Part shown: piece by piece, positions 35,193-44,889 of the stretch
Position numbering within the stretch: position 1 is the first letter of the stretch
Layout: every line of letters starts with the position of its first letter
Source: Mesorhizobium escarrei
Lineage (GTDB): Bacteria; Pseudomonadota; Alphaproteobacteria; Rhizobiales; Rhizobiaceae
Length of the DNA stretch: 54,276 nucleotides
Direction: 5' to 3'
NCBI RefSeq assembly: GCF_935825525.1
Contig: NZ_CAKXZT010000118.1
Span: 1 to 54,276, forward strand
Translations under genes and position numbers: made by a program
The notes under the pieces: model-generated
The model's input: only the letters and a program-made list of their open reading frames with translations
What the model was told of the DNA's origin: nothing
Database searches by the model: none

Positions 35193-37238
35193 ATGACCAC
35201 CAGCGATCCGCTTCTCCAGCCCTATCAGCTCAAACATTTGACGCTGAAGAACCGGGTCATGTCGACCAGCCACGAGCCGGCCTATTCGGAGGAAGGTATG
35301 CCAAAAGAGCGTTACCGGCTCTACCACGCCGAAAAGGCCAAGGGCGGCATGGCGCTGACCATGACCGCCGGTTCGGCGATCGTCTCGCGCGACAGCCCGG
35401 CCGCCTTCGGCAATCTGCATGTTTACGACGACCGCATCGTGCCGTGGCTCACTGAACTCGCCGATGCCTGCCACGAGCATGACTGCAAGGTGATGATCCA
35501 GATCACCCATCTCGGTCGCCGTACCGGCTGGAACAAGGCCGACTGGCTGCCGGTGCTGTCCGCCTCGCCAGTGCGCGAGCCAGCGCACCGCGCTTTTCCG
35601 AAGACCATCGAGGACTGGGACATCGAGCGCATCGTTGCCGACTACGCGGCCGCCGCCCAGCGCTGCCAGGCCGCCGGCCTCGACGGCATCGAGTTCGAGG
35701 CTTACGGCCATCTGATGGACGGCTTTTGGTCGCCGGCCACCAACCAGCGCGACGACGATTTCGGCGGCTCGCTCGACAACCGCTTGCGCTTCACCGGCAT
35801 GGTGCTCGACGCCGTGCGGGCGGCGGTCGGCGAAAAGTTCGTCGTCGGCATCCGCATGGTCGCCGACGAGGATTTTGAGAAGGGCCTTTCGAAACAGGAA
35901 GGCGTCGAGATCGCCAGACGGCTGGCCGGCTCCGGCAAGGTCGATTTCCTCAACATCATCCGCGGCTCGATCGAAACCGATGCCGCACTGACCAAGGTCA
36001 TCCCGGTGACCGGCATGCGCTCATCGCCGCATCTCGATTTCGCCGGCGAGGTGAGGGCGGCGACGAAATTCCCGACCTTCCATGCGGCGCGGATTTCGGA
36101 TGTCGCAACCGCGCGTCACGCCATCGCCACGGGCAAGCTCGACATGGTCGGCATGACCCGCGCCCACATCGCCGATCCGTATATCGTCCGCAAGGTGATG
36201 GAGGGCCGCGAGCACGAAATCCGCCCTTGCGTCGGCGCCACCTATTGCCTCGACCGCATCTATGAGGGTGGCGAGGCGCTGTGCATCCATAATGCGGCAA
36301 CCGGCCGCGAGGCTGATATTCCGCACATCATCTCGAGAACCGAGGGACCGAAGCGAAACGTGGTCGTTGTCGGCGCTGGGCCCGGCGGTCTGGAAGCGGC
36401 GCGTGTCGCGGCCGAGCGTGGGCACCAGGTGACGGTGCTTGAAGCATCAAGCCAGGCCGGCGGCCAGGTGCGTCTGGCGACACAGAACCCGCGCCGCAAG
36501 GAACTGATCGGCATCATCGATTGGCGACTGGCCGAGTTCGACCGGCTCGGCGTCGAAATCCGCTATGACACCTGGGCGGAGAAGGACGATGTTCTGGCGC
36601 TGTCGCCCGACGTGGTGGTGGTCGCCACCGGCGGCCTGCCGCAGAACCCGCCGCTGGGAGCGGGCGACAATCTCGTCACGTCGAGCTGGGATATCATGGC
36701 CGGCAGCGTCAAGCCGGCTGAAAACGTGCTGCTCTACGACGACAATGGCGGCCATCAGGGCATGGGTGCGGCCGAGCTGATCGCCAATAGCGGTGCAAAG
36801 CTGGAGCTGGTTTCGCCCGAACGCTTCTTCGCCCCGGAAATGGGCGGCATGAACCACGTGCCCTATATGCGCGCCTTCCAGGAAAAAGGCGTCACCATCA
36901 CCATCAACACGCGGCTGCGTTCGGTGCGGCGCGAGGGCAATCAACTGGTTGCGGAGGTCGGTTCAGACTTCGCTGACGGCTGGCGCGGCGAGCGGCGGGT
37001 CGATCAGGTGGTGGTCGAGCACGGCACGCTGCCGCTCGACGATCTCTATCTCGCACTGAAACCGCTGTCGAAGAACGGCGGCGCGGTCGATTACGAACGG
37101 CTGGTCAATGGTGGCGACATTTTCCCGGCGCGCAATTCGCAAGGCGGTTTCGTGCTCTTGCGCATCGGCGATGCGGTCGCCTCGCGCAACATTCACGCCG
37201 CAATCTATGACGGCATCAGGTTCGGCCTGCGGATCTGA
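35193..37238 (+). CDS. N-methylproline demethylase-like flavoprotein (TMADH/OYE family)
   Basis: A 681-residue oxidoreductase of the trimethylamine dehydrogenase/2,4-dienoyl-CoA reductase type. Residues 1-340 form the FMN barrel (TLKNRVMSTSHEPAYSEEG, MIQITHLGRR, SPATNQRDDDFGGSLDNRLRF), then a cluster region, then an NAD(P)/FAD-like domain from VVVVGAGPGGLEAARVAAERGH. In the iron-sulphur region the cysteines are C-x5-C-x11-C: the second of the four expected ligands is alanine (CVGATYC). Such proteins demethylate N-methylproline in stachydrine and related betaine breakdown. Upstream methyltransferase and enolase genes fit that. ATG 35193 follows GGAAGACG. Confidence 0.8.
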   Translation: MTTSDPLLQPYQLKHLTLKNRVMSTSHEPAYSEEGMPKERYRLYHAEKAKGGMALTMTAGSAIVSRDSPAAFGNLHVYDDRIVPWLTELADACHEHDCKVMIQITHLGRRTGWNKADWLPVLSASPVREPAHRAFPKTIEDWDIERIVADYAAAAQRCQAAGLDGIEFEAYGHLMDGFWSPATNQRDDDFGGSLDNRLRFTGMVLDAVRAAVGEKFVVGIRMVADEDFEKGLSKQEGVEIARRLAGSGKVDFLNIIRGSIETDAALTKVIPVTGMRSSPHLDFAGEVRAATKFPTFHAARISDVATARHAIATGKLDMVGMTRAHIADPYIVRKVMEGREHEIRPCVGATYCLDRIYEGGEALCIHNAATGREADIPHIISRTEGPKRNVVVVGAGPGGLEAARVAAERGHQVTVLEASSQAGGQVRLATQNPRRKELIGIIDWRLAEFDRLGVEIRYDTWAEKDDVLALSPDVVVVATGGLPQNPPLGAGDNLVTSSWDIMAGSVKPAENVLLYDDNGGHQGMGAAELIANSGAKLELVSPERFFAPEMGGMNHVPYMRAFQEKGVTITINTRLRSVRREGNQLVAEVGSDFADGWRGERRVDQVVVEHGTLPLDDLYLALKPLSKNGGAVDYERLVNGGDIFPARNSQGGFVLLRIGDAVASRNIHAAIYDGIRFGLRI

Positions 37239-37378
37239 CGATCGTCACCGCTCGATTGGAGGCGCGAAGTCGAACTTCCGCAGGGAAGCCAGGCACGTCG
37301 GTCCAATCTGCGCGCCACGGGCGAATGTCGATTGATCCCAACTGCCGGACGTATTGTTTCAGTGGGCTCGCGATGCTA

Positions 37379-37401
37379 TTTATGACCACAGTGGTCATAA
37401 A
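37379..37401. promoter_or_regulatory. Toxin-antitoxin operator, locus 1
   Basis: Arms TTTATGACCAC and GTGGTCATAAA flank a single A: a perfect 11+1+11 palindrome ending 11 bases before the antitoxin start. Type II antitoxins of the Phd family bind such sites to repress their own operon. The half-site TTATGACC recurs at locus 2. Confidence 0.8.
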
Positions 37402-37412
37402 AGGGGCACAGC

Positions 37413-37655
37413 ATGCGTGAAATTCAGTTGAAGGATGCCAAGGCTACGCTTTCGGCGGTGGTTGATCAGGCCGTGGCGGGAGAACCTGCCGTCATCACGC
37501 GTCACGGGCGCAAGCAGGCTGTGATCCTGTCTTTCGAAGACTACGAACGGCTGTCGCGGGTGCCTAGCTTCGGACAATTGCTGGCGGCGTTTCCCGGTGA
37601 CAAAGGCGATATTCCCCCCCGTTCCCGTAAACAGGTTCGCAAGGTTGCGTTGTAA
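37413..37655 (+). CDS. Phd/YefM-family antitoxin
   Basis: An 80-residue antitoxin: the N-terminal DNA-binding fold IQLKDAKATLSAVVDQAVAGEPAVITRHGRKQAVILSFEDYERL is the Phd/YefM pattern, and the short C-terminal tail would wrap the toxin. GGGG precedes the start at suitable distance. Paired with the PIN toxin gene 18 bases downstream; a palindromic operator overlaps the promoter region. Confidence 0.9.
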   Translation: MREIQLKDAKATLSAVVDQAVAGEPAVITRHGRKQAVILSFEDYERLSRVPSFGQLLAAFPGDKGDIPPRSRKQVRKVAL

Positions 37656-37673
37656 CCCGGTCGATTGGTGCTG

Positions 37674-38132
37674 ATGTTTCTGCTGGACACCAACATCATC
37701 TCGGCAATCGCTCCCGCCAAGAAGGCGGATCGGGCAGCGCTGGCAACATGGCTCGACAAAGCCAGCGATTACCTGTTCCTGTCCGTTGTCACTGTGTCCG
37801 AAATCGCTGCAGGGCTCGCCAAGGCCGAGCGCGAGGGTGCGACGACAAAGGCGGCTTTGCTACGCAACTGGTGGCAAGCGGTCGAGCACCTATATGGAGA
37901 GAGGGTTCTTCCCTTCGATTTGCGTGCCGCACATGCCGCCGGGTCCATCCTTGATCGGGCAAGGGCGCATCGACCAGGGTTCGAAGACATAGCGATCGCC
38001 GCTACGGCCGAGGTCCACGGTTTGACGATACTGACGGACAACGAGCGTCATTTTGCACCGCTCGGGGTGCCGATGCTCAATCCGCTGAAGAATTTGCCAC
38101 CATTGCAGCACCCGGCGGCAGATCGGCCTTAG
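37674..38132 (+). CDS. PIN-domain ribonuclease toxin (VapC-like)
   Basis: A 152-residue PIN-domain toxin. The acidic metal-binding residues are visible: D in FLLDTNIISA (residue 5), E in SEIAAGL (about 41), D in FEDIAIAAT and D in LTDNERHF. VapC-type toxins cleave tRNA or rRNA. ATG 37674 is used; TTG 37665 and GTG 37668 in frame are alternatives. Follows its antitoxin in one operon. Confidence 0.9.
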   Translation: MFLLDTNIISAIAPAKKADRAALATWLDKASDYLFLSVVTVSEIAAGLAKAEREGATTKAALLRNWWQAVEHLYGERVLPFDLRAAHAAGSILDRARAHRPGFEDIAIAATAEVHGLTILTDNERHFAPLGVPMLNPLKNLPPLQHPAADRP

Positions 38133-38178
38133 CCCCATCAGGCCGCCATTTCCGAAGAGGCGTGTCAAGGTTGGCGCC

Positions 38179-40251
38179 TTACGCCAGCCTTCCCTGCAGC
38201 ACCGTCAGCCTGGCTCTCTTCGGCGCCCGCGCGACCAGCCATTCGCGTGCCTGGTCCTGCGGCATCGGGAAGGCGATGGAGTAGCCCTGCACCTGGTCGC
38301 AGCCGATCGCCATCAGCGAATCGAGCTCAGCCTCGGTTTCGGCGCCCTCGGCGACGATCGAGATGCCAAGGCCGCGGGCGAGTTCGGTGATGGCACGCAC
38401 GATCTTGGTGTTGTCGCCGTTCTCATCGATGTTCTGGACGAAGCGGCGATCGATCTTCAGCCTATCGATCTCGTTCGGGTTGACGTGGCTGAGCGACGCG
38501 TAGCCGGTGCCGAAATCATCGAGTTCAAGATGGACACCGGCGGCGCGGATGTGCCGCAGCTTTGCCGCGATGCCGGTTTTCTCATCGTCGAGGATGACGG
38601 ATTCGACGATCTCGAGCGACAGTTTTTGTGGCGGCAGCCCAGCCTTTTCCAGCGCACCGAAGAGGAAGGCGTCGAAATCGGCCTCACGCAATTCGCTGCC
38701 GGAGACGTTGACGGCGAGCCGTCCGAAGGCAATGCCGGCGCGGTTCCACTCCGCCGCCTCGCCGATCGCCTTGGCGATGACGATGCGGCCGATCGCAGGC
38801 ATGAGCCCGCTTTTCTCGGCGATGGGAATGAACTCGCCCGGTGCGATCATGCCGCGCTCGCCATGTTTCCAGCGAACCAGCGCCTCGATGCCGCCGATCG
38901 TACCGTTCGACAACGAAACCTGTGGCTGGAAATAGACCTGGAACGCCTTCGCCGCGATAGCGATCCTGATGTCATGCTCGAGCCGCTTGCGGTAGTCGAG
39001 TTCATGCCGCAACTCCTCGGAGAAGAATGAGAGACTGCCGCCACCCCGTTTCTTGGCGGCGTGGAGCGCGAGGTCGGCATGGACGAGCAGATCTTGCGCG
39101 TTGTCGGCATCAATCGGATAGACGGCGACGCCGGCGCTGGCGCCCGGAAGGATGGTCGTGCCCCGATAGACGATCGGTTCATTGATCTGCGTCAGGACGC
39201 GCCCGGCGACCGTGTTGATGTCCTCGGTGCCGCCGGCACCGTTGAGGATCATCACGAACTCGTCGCTGCCAAGACGCACGCAGAGATCCGACGCCCGGCA
39301 AGAATCACGCATGCGCTGCGCCGTCACCACCAGCACATAATCGCCGGCGGCGTGGCCGAGCGTGTCGTTGATCTGCTTGAACCGGTCGAGGTCGAGGTGG
39401 ACCGCCGCAAGCCGCTCCCGCCGGCGCTGCGCGCCCTTGATCAGCGTATCGAAATGGTCGGTCAGGAAGGTTCGGTTGTGAAGGCCGGTAAGGCCGTCAT
39501 GCACGGCGATGAAGGCCATGGAATTGCGGGTATCGATCAGTTCACGCGTCTTGCGCAGGATGGCGTTCGACATCGGCCTGAAGATGAAAAGTGCCACCAG
39601 CACGATGACGCCGATGGTAGAGTAGAACAGCGTTCTATGGAGATCGAGCAGTCTTCCCGATTGCGCATCGGCTTGGGCGCTGATGCGCTGGCCGAGTGCC
39701 GCATAGCCCGACAGGGTCGCATTGGCGACGGAAGCGTCGAGATTGACGCGTTCGCCGCCACCCTTGTAGCCGCCATTATCGGCCATACCGAGTTGCGATT
39801 CAAACGCCGAGACCAGTCGTTCGCCGTTGGCGATAAGCCCGACCGAGAAGTAATCGAGATGAAACGGCTTGGCGAAAAGGACGCTCTCGACTGATTTTGG
39901 ATCGAGCCTTGCCGGTGACGCCGGGTCGGCGACCACTCGCTCGAGCAGAAGGTCGTAGTTCCTCTCGAAGTCGGCCGTGGCCTGTTTGAATGCGGTGACC
40001 AGAGCCGGTTGTTGGTTGCGCGTAGCTGCACCTGCCGCGTTGGCAAGGAAGACAATGCGTTGCGACAGCACCTTTTGCATGCCGACAATATCGAGCAGCG
40101 TCGCGTCGTGGCGCTGGCCAGCCATCATCTGCTGGAGAAGAATGAAAGAGGCCATCACCATGGCTGCAATGATCAGCAGCGCCAGCCAATAGCCTGCCTT
40201 GATCAGCAATATGAGCCTGCCCGAAAAGGTTTGCATCGGTTGCTGCGACAT
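38179..40251 (-). CDS. GGDEF-EAL membrane protein with PilJ-type sensor
   Basis: A 690-residue membrane signalling protein. An N-terminal helix (LIKAGYWLALLIIAAMVMASFIL) is followed by an extracytoplasmic PilJ-like region (LDIVGMQKVLSQRIVFLANAAG), a second helix (FYSTIGVIVLVALFIFRP), a GGDEF domain and an EAL domain. The GGDEF signature is RLGSDEF, a partly degenerate form; the EAL motif EALVRW and the catalytic DDFGTGYASL and KIDRRFV are intact, so c-di-GMP breakdown is the better-supported activity. Start ATG 40251 gives the membrane N-terminus; upstream frame is unsupported. Confidence 0.9.
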   Translation of the reverse strand: MSQQPMQTFSGRLILLIKAGYWLALLIIAAMVMASFILLQQMMAGQRHDATLLDIVGMQKVLSQRIVFLANAAGAATRNQQPALVTAFKQATADFERNYDLLLERVVADPASPARLDPKSVESVLFAKPFHLDYFSVGLIANGERLVSAFESQLGMADNGGYKGGGERVNLDASVANATLSGYAALGQRISAQADAQSGRLLDLHRTLFYSTIGVIVLVALFIFRPMSNAILRKTRELIDTRNSMAFIAVHDGLTGLHNRTFLTDHFDTLIKGAQRRRERLAAVHLDLDRFKQINDTLGHAAGDYVLVVTAQRMRDSCRASDLCVRLGSDEFVMILNGAGGTEDINTVAGRVLTQINEPIVYRGTTILPGASAGVAVYPIDADNAQDLLVHADLALHAAKKRGGGSLSFFSEELRHELDYRKRLEHDIRIAIAAKAFQVYFQPQVSLSNGTIGGIEALVRWKHGERGMIAPGEFIPIAEKSGLMPAIGRIVIAKAIGEAAEWNRAGIAFGRLAVNVSGSELREADFDAFLFGALEKAGLPPQKLSLEIVESVILDDEKTGIAAKLRHIRAAGVHLELDDFGTGYASLSHVNPNEIDRLKIDRRFVQNIDENGDNTKIVRAITELARGLGISIVAEGAETEAELDSLMAIGCDQVQGYSIAFPMPQDQAREWLVARAPKRARLTVLQGRLA

Positions 40252-40517
40252 TTTCTGGGGCGGTCCCTCGCCGACAGATTGTTGGGTATGAGAACCATTG
40301 GCTTTAAAGGTTAACAGCTCCGGAAGACGACAGAGCAGCAGCGATGGAAAGCTCGCGAAATGGTTATCGCGTTCTTTCGCGCCGCAGCTGCATTTGAACA
40401 TCCGCCATTTGGCGGCATTCTGGCCACTGACCGTCGAGTCACCGAAGCCGTCGCTTTTGCGGTGGATTTTTCGCCCACACGGGGCGACAGTCCATTCAAT
40501 CTCAACAGGGCCAGATC

Positions 40518-41705
40518 ATGAGCGCGGCATTCCTCTCCCATATAGACAGCGAGCTTCAAGGGCTGAAATCGGCCGGCCTCTATAAATCCGAGCGGGTGAT
40601 CACCTCGACGCAGTCGGCCGAGATCGAGGTGAGCGGCGAAAAGGTGCTGAATTTCTGCGCCAACAATTATCTTGGCCTCGCCGATAGCGCCGACTTGCGC
40701 GATGCGGCCAAGCAGGCACTCGACCGCTATGGTTATGGCATGGCGTCGGTGCGTTTCATCTGCGGCACGCAGGAGGAGCACAAGCAGCTCGAGGCGACGA
40801 TTTCTGGCTTTCTCGGCATGGAGGACACGATCCTCTACGGCTCCTGCTTCGACGCTAATGGCGGCCTGTTCGAGACGCTGCTCGGCGAGGAGGATGCGGT
40901 CATTTCCGACGCGCTGAACCACGCCTCGATCATCGACGGCGTGCGGCTGTCGAAGGCGAAGCGTTTCCGTTACGCCAACAACGACATGGCTGATCTGGAA
41001 GCGCGGCTGAAGGAGGCAATGGATTGCCGTTTTCGGCTGATCGCCACCGATGGTGTATTTTCCATGGACGGCATCATCGCCAATCTGAAGGGCGTCTGCG
41101 ATCTCGCCGACAAGTACGATGCAATGGTGATGGTCGACGACAGCCATGCAGTCGGCTTCGTCGGCAGGAGCGGGCGCGGCTCGGCCGAGCATTGCGGCGT
41201 CGAGGGCAGGGTGGACATCATCACCGGCACGCTCGGCAAGGCATTGGGCGGCGCGTCGGGCGGCTACACTTCGGGCAAGAGCCAGATGGTCGACTGGCTG
41301 CGCCAGCGCTCGCGTCCCTATCTGTTTTCCAACACGCTGATGCCGGCGATCGCCGGCGCCTCGATCCGGGTTTTCGAACTGATTAAAAATGGCGATGCGC
41401 TGCGTCAGCGCCTCTACGCCAATGCGGCGCGCTTCCGGTCTGAAATGGGTAAGCTCGGCTTTACGCTGGCCGGCGCCGATCATCCGATCGTTCCGGTCAT
41501 GCTCGGTGATGCGACGCTGGCGCAGGAGATGGCGGCGCGCATGCTGCAGCGCGGCATCTATGTCATCGGCTTCTCGTTTCCGGTGGTGCCGAAGGGCCAG
41601 GCGCGCATCCGCACGCAAATGTCGGCCGCCCATTCCAGCGCCGACATCGACCGTGCGGTCGAGGCGTTCGGCGCGGTCGGGCGCGAACTTGGTGTGATTT
41701 CCTGA
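40518..41705 (+). CDS. kbl: 2-amino-3-ketobutyrate coenzyme A ligase (glycine C-acetyltransferase)
   Basis: A 395-residue PLP enzyme that splits 2-amino-3-ketobutyrate with CoA into glycine and acetyl-CoA, the second step of threonine degradation. The PLP lysine is in [17 protein letters not shown] (about residue 245), and [30 protein letters not shown] and [12 protein letters not shown] are diagnostic. Length fits E. coli Kbl. tdh follows on the same strand after 82 bases with a tandem repeat. Confidence 0.95.
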   Translation: MSAAFLSHIDSELQGLKSAGLYKSERVITSTQSAEIEVSGEKVLNFCANNYLGLADSADLRDAAKQALDRYGYGMASVRFICGTQEEHKQLEATISGFLGMEDTILYGSCFDANGGLFETLLGEEDAVISDALNHASIIDGVRLSKAKRFRYANNDMADLEARLKEAMDCRFRLIATDGVFSMDGIIANLKGVCDLADKYDAMVMVDDSHAVGFVGRSGRGSAEHCGVEGRVDIITGTLGKALGGASGGYTSGKSQMVDWLRQRSRPYLFSNTLMPAIAGASIRVFELIKNGDALRQRLYANAARFRSEMGKLGFTLAGADHPIVPVMLGDATLAQEMAARMLQRGIYVIGFSFPVVPKGQARIRTQMSAAHSSADIDRAVEAFGAVGRELGVIS

Positions 41706-41746
41706 ACGGCCGGAACCGAAAAGCGATCCCGGATCAAGAAATTCAA

Positions 41747-41776
41747 GCGACTAAGATTCTGGCGACTAAGATTCTG
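41747..41776. repeat. Perfect tandem 15-base repeat
   Basis: GCGACTAAGATTCTG occurs twice in direct succession (41747-41761, 41762-41776), followed by a degenerate third copy (GGGACAAAAGAATG) that runs into the tdh start. It lies within the kbl-tdh spacer, immediately upstream of tdh's ribosome-binding region. Confidence 0.8.
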
Positions 41777-41787
41777 GGGACAAAAGA

Positions 41788-42822
41788 ATGTCGAACATGA
41801 TGAAGGCGCTGGTCAAGGCCAAGGCCGAGCCGGGCATCTGGATGGAAGAAGTGCCGGTGCCGGAGATCGGCCCGAACGACGTTCTGATCAAGATCAAGAA
41901 GACCGCGATCTGCGGTACCGACGCCCACATCTACAATTGGGACCAGTGGGCGCAGAAGACCGTGCCGGTGCCGATGGTGACCGGCCACGAATTCGTCGGC
42001 ACAGTCGCCGACTTCGGCGCGGCAGTCACCGAATACAAGATCGGTCAGCGTGTGTCAGGCGAAGGCCACATCGTCTGCGGCCATTGCCGCAATTGCCGGG
42101 CGGGCAGGGGGCATCTGTGCCGCAACACGCTCGGCGTCGGCGTCAACCGGCCGGGCGCCTTCGGTGAATATCTGGCGATCCCGCAGCACAACGTCGTGCC
42201 GATCCCCGACGACGTGCCCGACGAGATCGCCGCAATCTTCGATCCCCTAGGCAATGCGGTTCACACTGCACTGTCCTTTGATTTGGTCGGCGAGGACGTG
42301 CTGGTCACCGGCGCCGGGCCGATCGGCATCATGGGTGCGCTGGTGGCGCAGTGCGTCGGCGCGCGAAAGGTGGTCATCACCGACATAAACCCGGTGCGGC
42401 TGGCGCTGGCGAAAAAACTCGGCGTCCAGCATGTGGTCGATGCGTCGAAGGAAAAGCTGCGCGATATCATGCCGGCGCTCGGCATGACCGAAGGTTTTGA
42501 CGTCGGCCTCGAAATGTCGGGTGCGGCACCCGCCTTCCGCGACATGATCGACGCCATGAACAATGGCGGCAAGATCGCCATTTTGGGCATTGCGCCGACC
42601 GGCTTCGAGATCGACTGGAACAAGGTCATCTTCAAGATGCTGCATCTCAAGGGCATTTATGGCCGCGAAATGTTCGAGACCTGGTACAAGATGATCGCCC
42701 TGGTGCAGGGCCCGCTCGATGTCAGCGGCCTGATCACCCACCGCATCGGCGTGGACGACTTCCAGACCGGGTTCGACGCGATGCGCAGCGGCAATTCGGG
42801 CAAGGTGGTGATGGACTGGTAG
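41788..42822 (+). CDS. tdh: L-threonine 3-dehydrogenase
   Basis: A 344-residue zinc alcohol-dehydrogenase-type enzyme that oxidises threonine to 2-amino-3-ketobutyrate with NAD. The catalytic zinc ligands C ([12 protein letters not shown]) and H-E (VTGHEFVG) and the four structural-zinc cysteines of [15 protein letters not shown] are present; [18 protein letters not shown] binds NAD. It lies downstream of kbl and completes the two-step pathway. Confidence 0.96.
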   Translation: MSNMMKALVKAKAEPGIWMEEVPVPEIGPNDVLIKIKKTAICGTDAHIYNWDQWAQKTVPVPMVTGHEFVGTVADFGAAVTEYKIGQRVSGEGHIVCGHCRNCRAGRGHLCRNTLGVGVNRPGAFGEYLAIPQHNVVPIPDDVPDEIAAIFDPLGNAVHTALSFDLVGEDVLVTGAGPIGIMGALVAQCVGARKVVITDINPVRLALAKKLGVQHVVDASKEKLRDIMPALGMTEGFDVGLEMSGAAPAFRDMIDAMNNGGKIAILGIAPTGFEIDWNKVIFKMLHLKGIYGREMFETWYKMIALVQGPLDVSGLITHRIGVDDFQTGFDAMRSGNSGKVVMDW

Positions 42823-42856
42823 GCGTTGGCCGGGTGCCGAAACGTTGGAGGGACAG

Positions 42857-43030
42857 CACCCCCACTGGCCTGCCCTCTTTGCCAAAACTTGGCATCTCCC
42901 CCGCAAGGAGGGAGATTGGCAGCTTCGCCGCTGCGCCCATCTCTGCAACATTGATGATTGGCGAAAGCATTAGTGACATCTGATCTCCCCACTTGCGGGG
43001 GAGATGGCCGGCAGGCCAGAGGGGGGTGGG
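42857..43030. repeat. Nested inverted-repeat element, type 4, copy 2
   Basis: The right arm GGCCGGCAGGCCAGAGGGGG is the same as in copy 1 (25512-25675); the left arm (CACTGGCCTGCCCTCTTTGCC) is partly decayed or altered. It fills the gap between tdh and the convergent MarR gene. Confidence 0.75.
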
Positions 43031-43055
43031 AAGGATCGCTGCGTAGCAGCTTCGT

Positions 43056-43511
43056 TCACCTGCCCAACGCTGCCTCCAGTGCCGCCAATCCTTCCGCGAT
43101 CGCGACGCGCTCGCCAGCGCTGAGTTTTGACAGCAGTTCCCGCTCGAATGCCTTCGCCAGCGGCACCATCTCGCGATAGGCGGCAAGGCCCGCGTTGGTC
43201 AGCGTCAGATGCTCGACACGGCGGTCTTTTTCATCCGGTTTTCGCGTCAGCCAGCGACGCCGCTCGAGCTCGGCGACGGCGCGCGAAACCTTGGTCTTGT
43301 GCATGGCCGACTGTTCGCCGAGCGCTGTTGCCGTCATCGTGCCGTGCTGGCCGAGACCGGCCAGCGTGCGCCATTCGGGCCGCGTCAGGCCGTGTCGGCC
43401 CTTGTAAACCCTGGAAAATTCGCGGCTGACAGCATCGGCAAGCCGATAGAGCCGGTAGGGCAGGAAGCTTTCAAGTTCGAGGGTGTCAGCCTCCATGGTC
43501 TGCTCCATCAC
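43056..43511 (-). CDS. MarR-family regulator, probable homogentisate operon repressor
   Basis: A 151-residue winged-helix regulator of the MarR family: [64 protein letters not shown] carries the wing with the DxRR motif. It is divergent from hmgA across 64 bases and is the likely repressor that senses homogentisate or a related compound. Its start is ATG 43511 or 43508; two direct repeats lie just upstream. Confidence 0.92.
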   Translation of the reverse strand: MMEQTMEADTLELESFLPYRLYRLADAVSREFSRVYKGRHGLTRPEWRTLAGLGQHGTMTATALGEQSAMHKTKVSRAVAELERRRWLTRKPDEKDRRVEHLTLTNAGLAAYREMVPLAKAFERELLSKLSAGERVAIAEGLAALEAALGR

Positions 43512-43515
43512 GATT

Positions 43516-43540
43516 GATAGTTACATTTTCGATAGTTACA
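43516..43540. promoter_or_regulatory. Direct repeat in the MarR-hmgA intergenic region
   Basis: GATAGTTACA occurs at 43516-43525 and 43531-43540, 15 bases apart, between the two divergent starts. This is a suitable place for a MarR-family operator controlling both genes. The repeat is exact; the regulator assignment is inferred. Confidence 0.55.
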
Positions 43541-43575
43541 AACGAAACCAATTTGGTCAATCCAGGGAGGATGCC

Positions 43576-44889
43576 ATGGGTTTTTCCTACATGCCGGGGT
43601 TCGGCAACGACTTCGAAACCGAGACTTTGCCTGGTTCGCTGCCGCAAGGGCGGAATTCGCCGCAACGGCCGGCCTACGGCCTCTATGCCGAGCAGCTTTC
43701 GGGCTCGCCCTTCACAGCGCCACGCGGCACCAATGAGCGTTCCTGGCTCTATCGCATCAGGCCGAGCGTCAGGCACACCGGTCGCTTCAAGGCGGCGAAT
43801 TATCCGCTGTGGAAAAGCGCGCCGAATGTCGGCGATCACGAACTGGCGCTTGGCCAGTACCGCTGGAACCCGGTGCCGATGCCGAAGGAACCGACCGACT
43901 TCATTGCTGGCATGCGCTCGATTACCACCGCCGGCGACGTGCTCGGCCAGACCGGCATGGCCGCCCATGTCTACGTTGCCAACCGCTCGATGGCCGACGG
44001 CCATTTCTTCAACGCCGACGGCGAGTTGCTCGTCGTGCCGCAAGTGGGGGCGCTGCGCTTCGTCACCGAGATGGGCGTCATCGAATTGCGACCGGGCGAG
44101 ATCGCCGTGCTGCCGCGCGGCCTCGTGTTCAAGGTCGAACTGGTCGATGAAACAGTGCGCGGCTATGTCTGCGAGAATTACGGCGCCAAGCTGACGCTGC
44201 CGGATCGTGGCCCGATCGGCGCCAATTGCCTGGCCAATCCGCGCGATTTCAAGACGCCTTGCGCCTGGTTCGAGGACAAGGAGACGCCGTGCCGGCTGAT
44301 CGTGAAATGGTGCGGCCAGTTTCATGTCACCGAACTCGATCATTCGCCGCTGGATGTAGTCGCGTGGCACGGCAATTATTCGCCCTATAAATATGATCTT
44401 GCGACGTTTTCGCCGGTTGGCGCGATCCTGTTCGACCATCCCGATCCGTCGATCTTCACGGTGCTGACCGCGCCGAGCGGCGAGGAGGGTACCGCCAACA
44501 TCGACTTCGTCATCTTCCCGCCGCGCTGGCTGGTGGCCGAAAACACGTTCCGCCCGCCCTGGTACCACCGTAACATCATGAGCGAGTTCATGGGGCTGAT
44601 CCACGGCCAGTACGACGCCAAGGAGGAGGGCTTCGTTCCCGGCGGCATCAGCCTACACAATCTGATGCTGGCCCACGGGCCTGACGCGTCTGGCTTTGAA
44701 AGGGCCTCGCGCGCCGAGCTGAAACCGGTCAAGCTCGACAACACCATGGCCTTCATGTTCGAGACCCGATTCCCGCAGATGCTGACCCGCTACGCCGCCG
44801 AGGTTGAGACGCGGCAGGAGAACTACATCGACTGCTGGGCCGATCTGAAGAAGCGCTTCAACGGCACGCCCGAGGGCGACTGGTCTTGA
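43576..44889 (+). CDS. hmgA: Homogentisate 1,2-dioxygenase
   Basis: A 437-residue iron-dependent ring-cleavage enzyme that converts homogentisate to maleylacetoacetate in tyrosine catabolism. The N-terminus [21 protein letters not shown] and the C-terminal iron-binding stretch from [29 protein letters not shown] are typical and intact; cupin-like strands lie between. ATG 43576 has GGGAGG five bases upstream. It starts an operon with an MBL-fold gene and fahA. Confidence 0.97.
   Translation: MGFSYMPGFGNDFETETLPGSLPQGRNSPQRPAYGLYAEQLSGSPFTAPRGTNERSWLYRIRPSVRHTGRFKAANYPLWKSAPNVGDHELALGQYRWNPVPMPKEPTDFIAGMRSITTAGDVLGQTGMAAHVYVANRSMADGHFFNADGELLVVPQVGALRFVTEMGVIELRPGEIAVLPRGLVFKVELVDETVRGYVCENYGAKLTLPDRGPIGANCLANPRDFKTPCAWFEDKETPCRLIVKWCGQFHVTELDHSPLDVVAWHGNYSPYKYDLATFSPVGAILFDHPDPSIFTVLTAPSGEEGTANIDFVIFPPRWLVAENTFRPPWYHRNIMSEFMGLIHGQYDAKEEGFVPGGISLHNLMLAHGPDASGFERASRAELKPVKLDNTMAFMFETRFPQMLTRYAAEVETRQENYIDCWADLKKRFNGTPEGDWS

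Noticed and set aside
37239..38132. Toxin-antitoxin pair as cargo of an integrated element
   Set aside because: No integrase, direct-repeat boundary or tRNA gene is seen nearby; the pair is simply chromosomal on this evidence.
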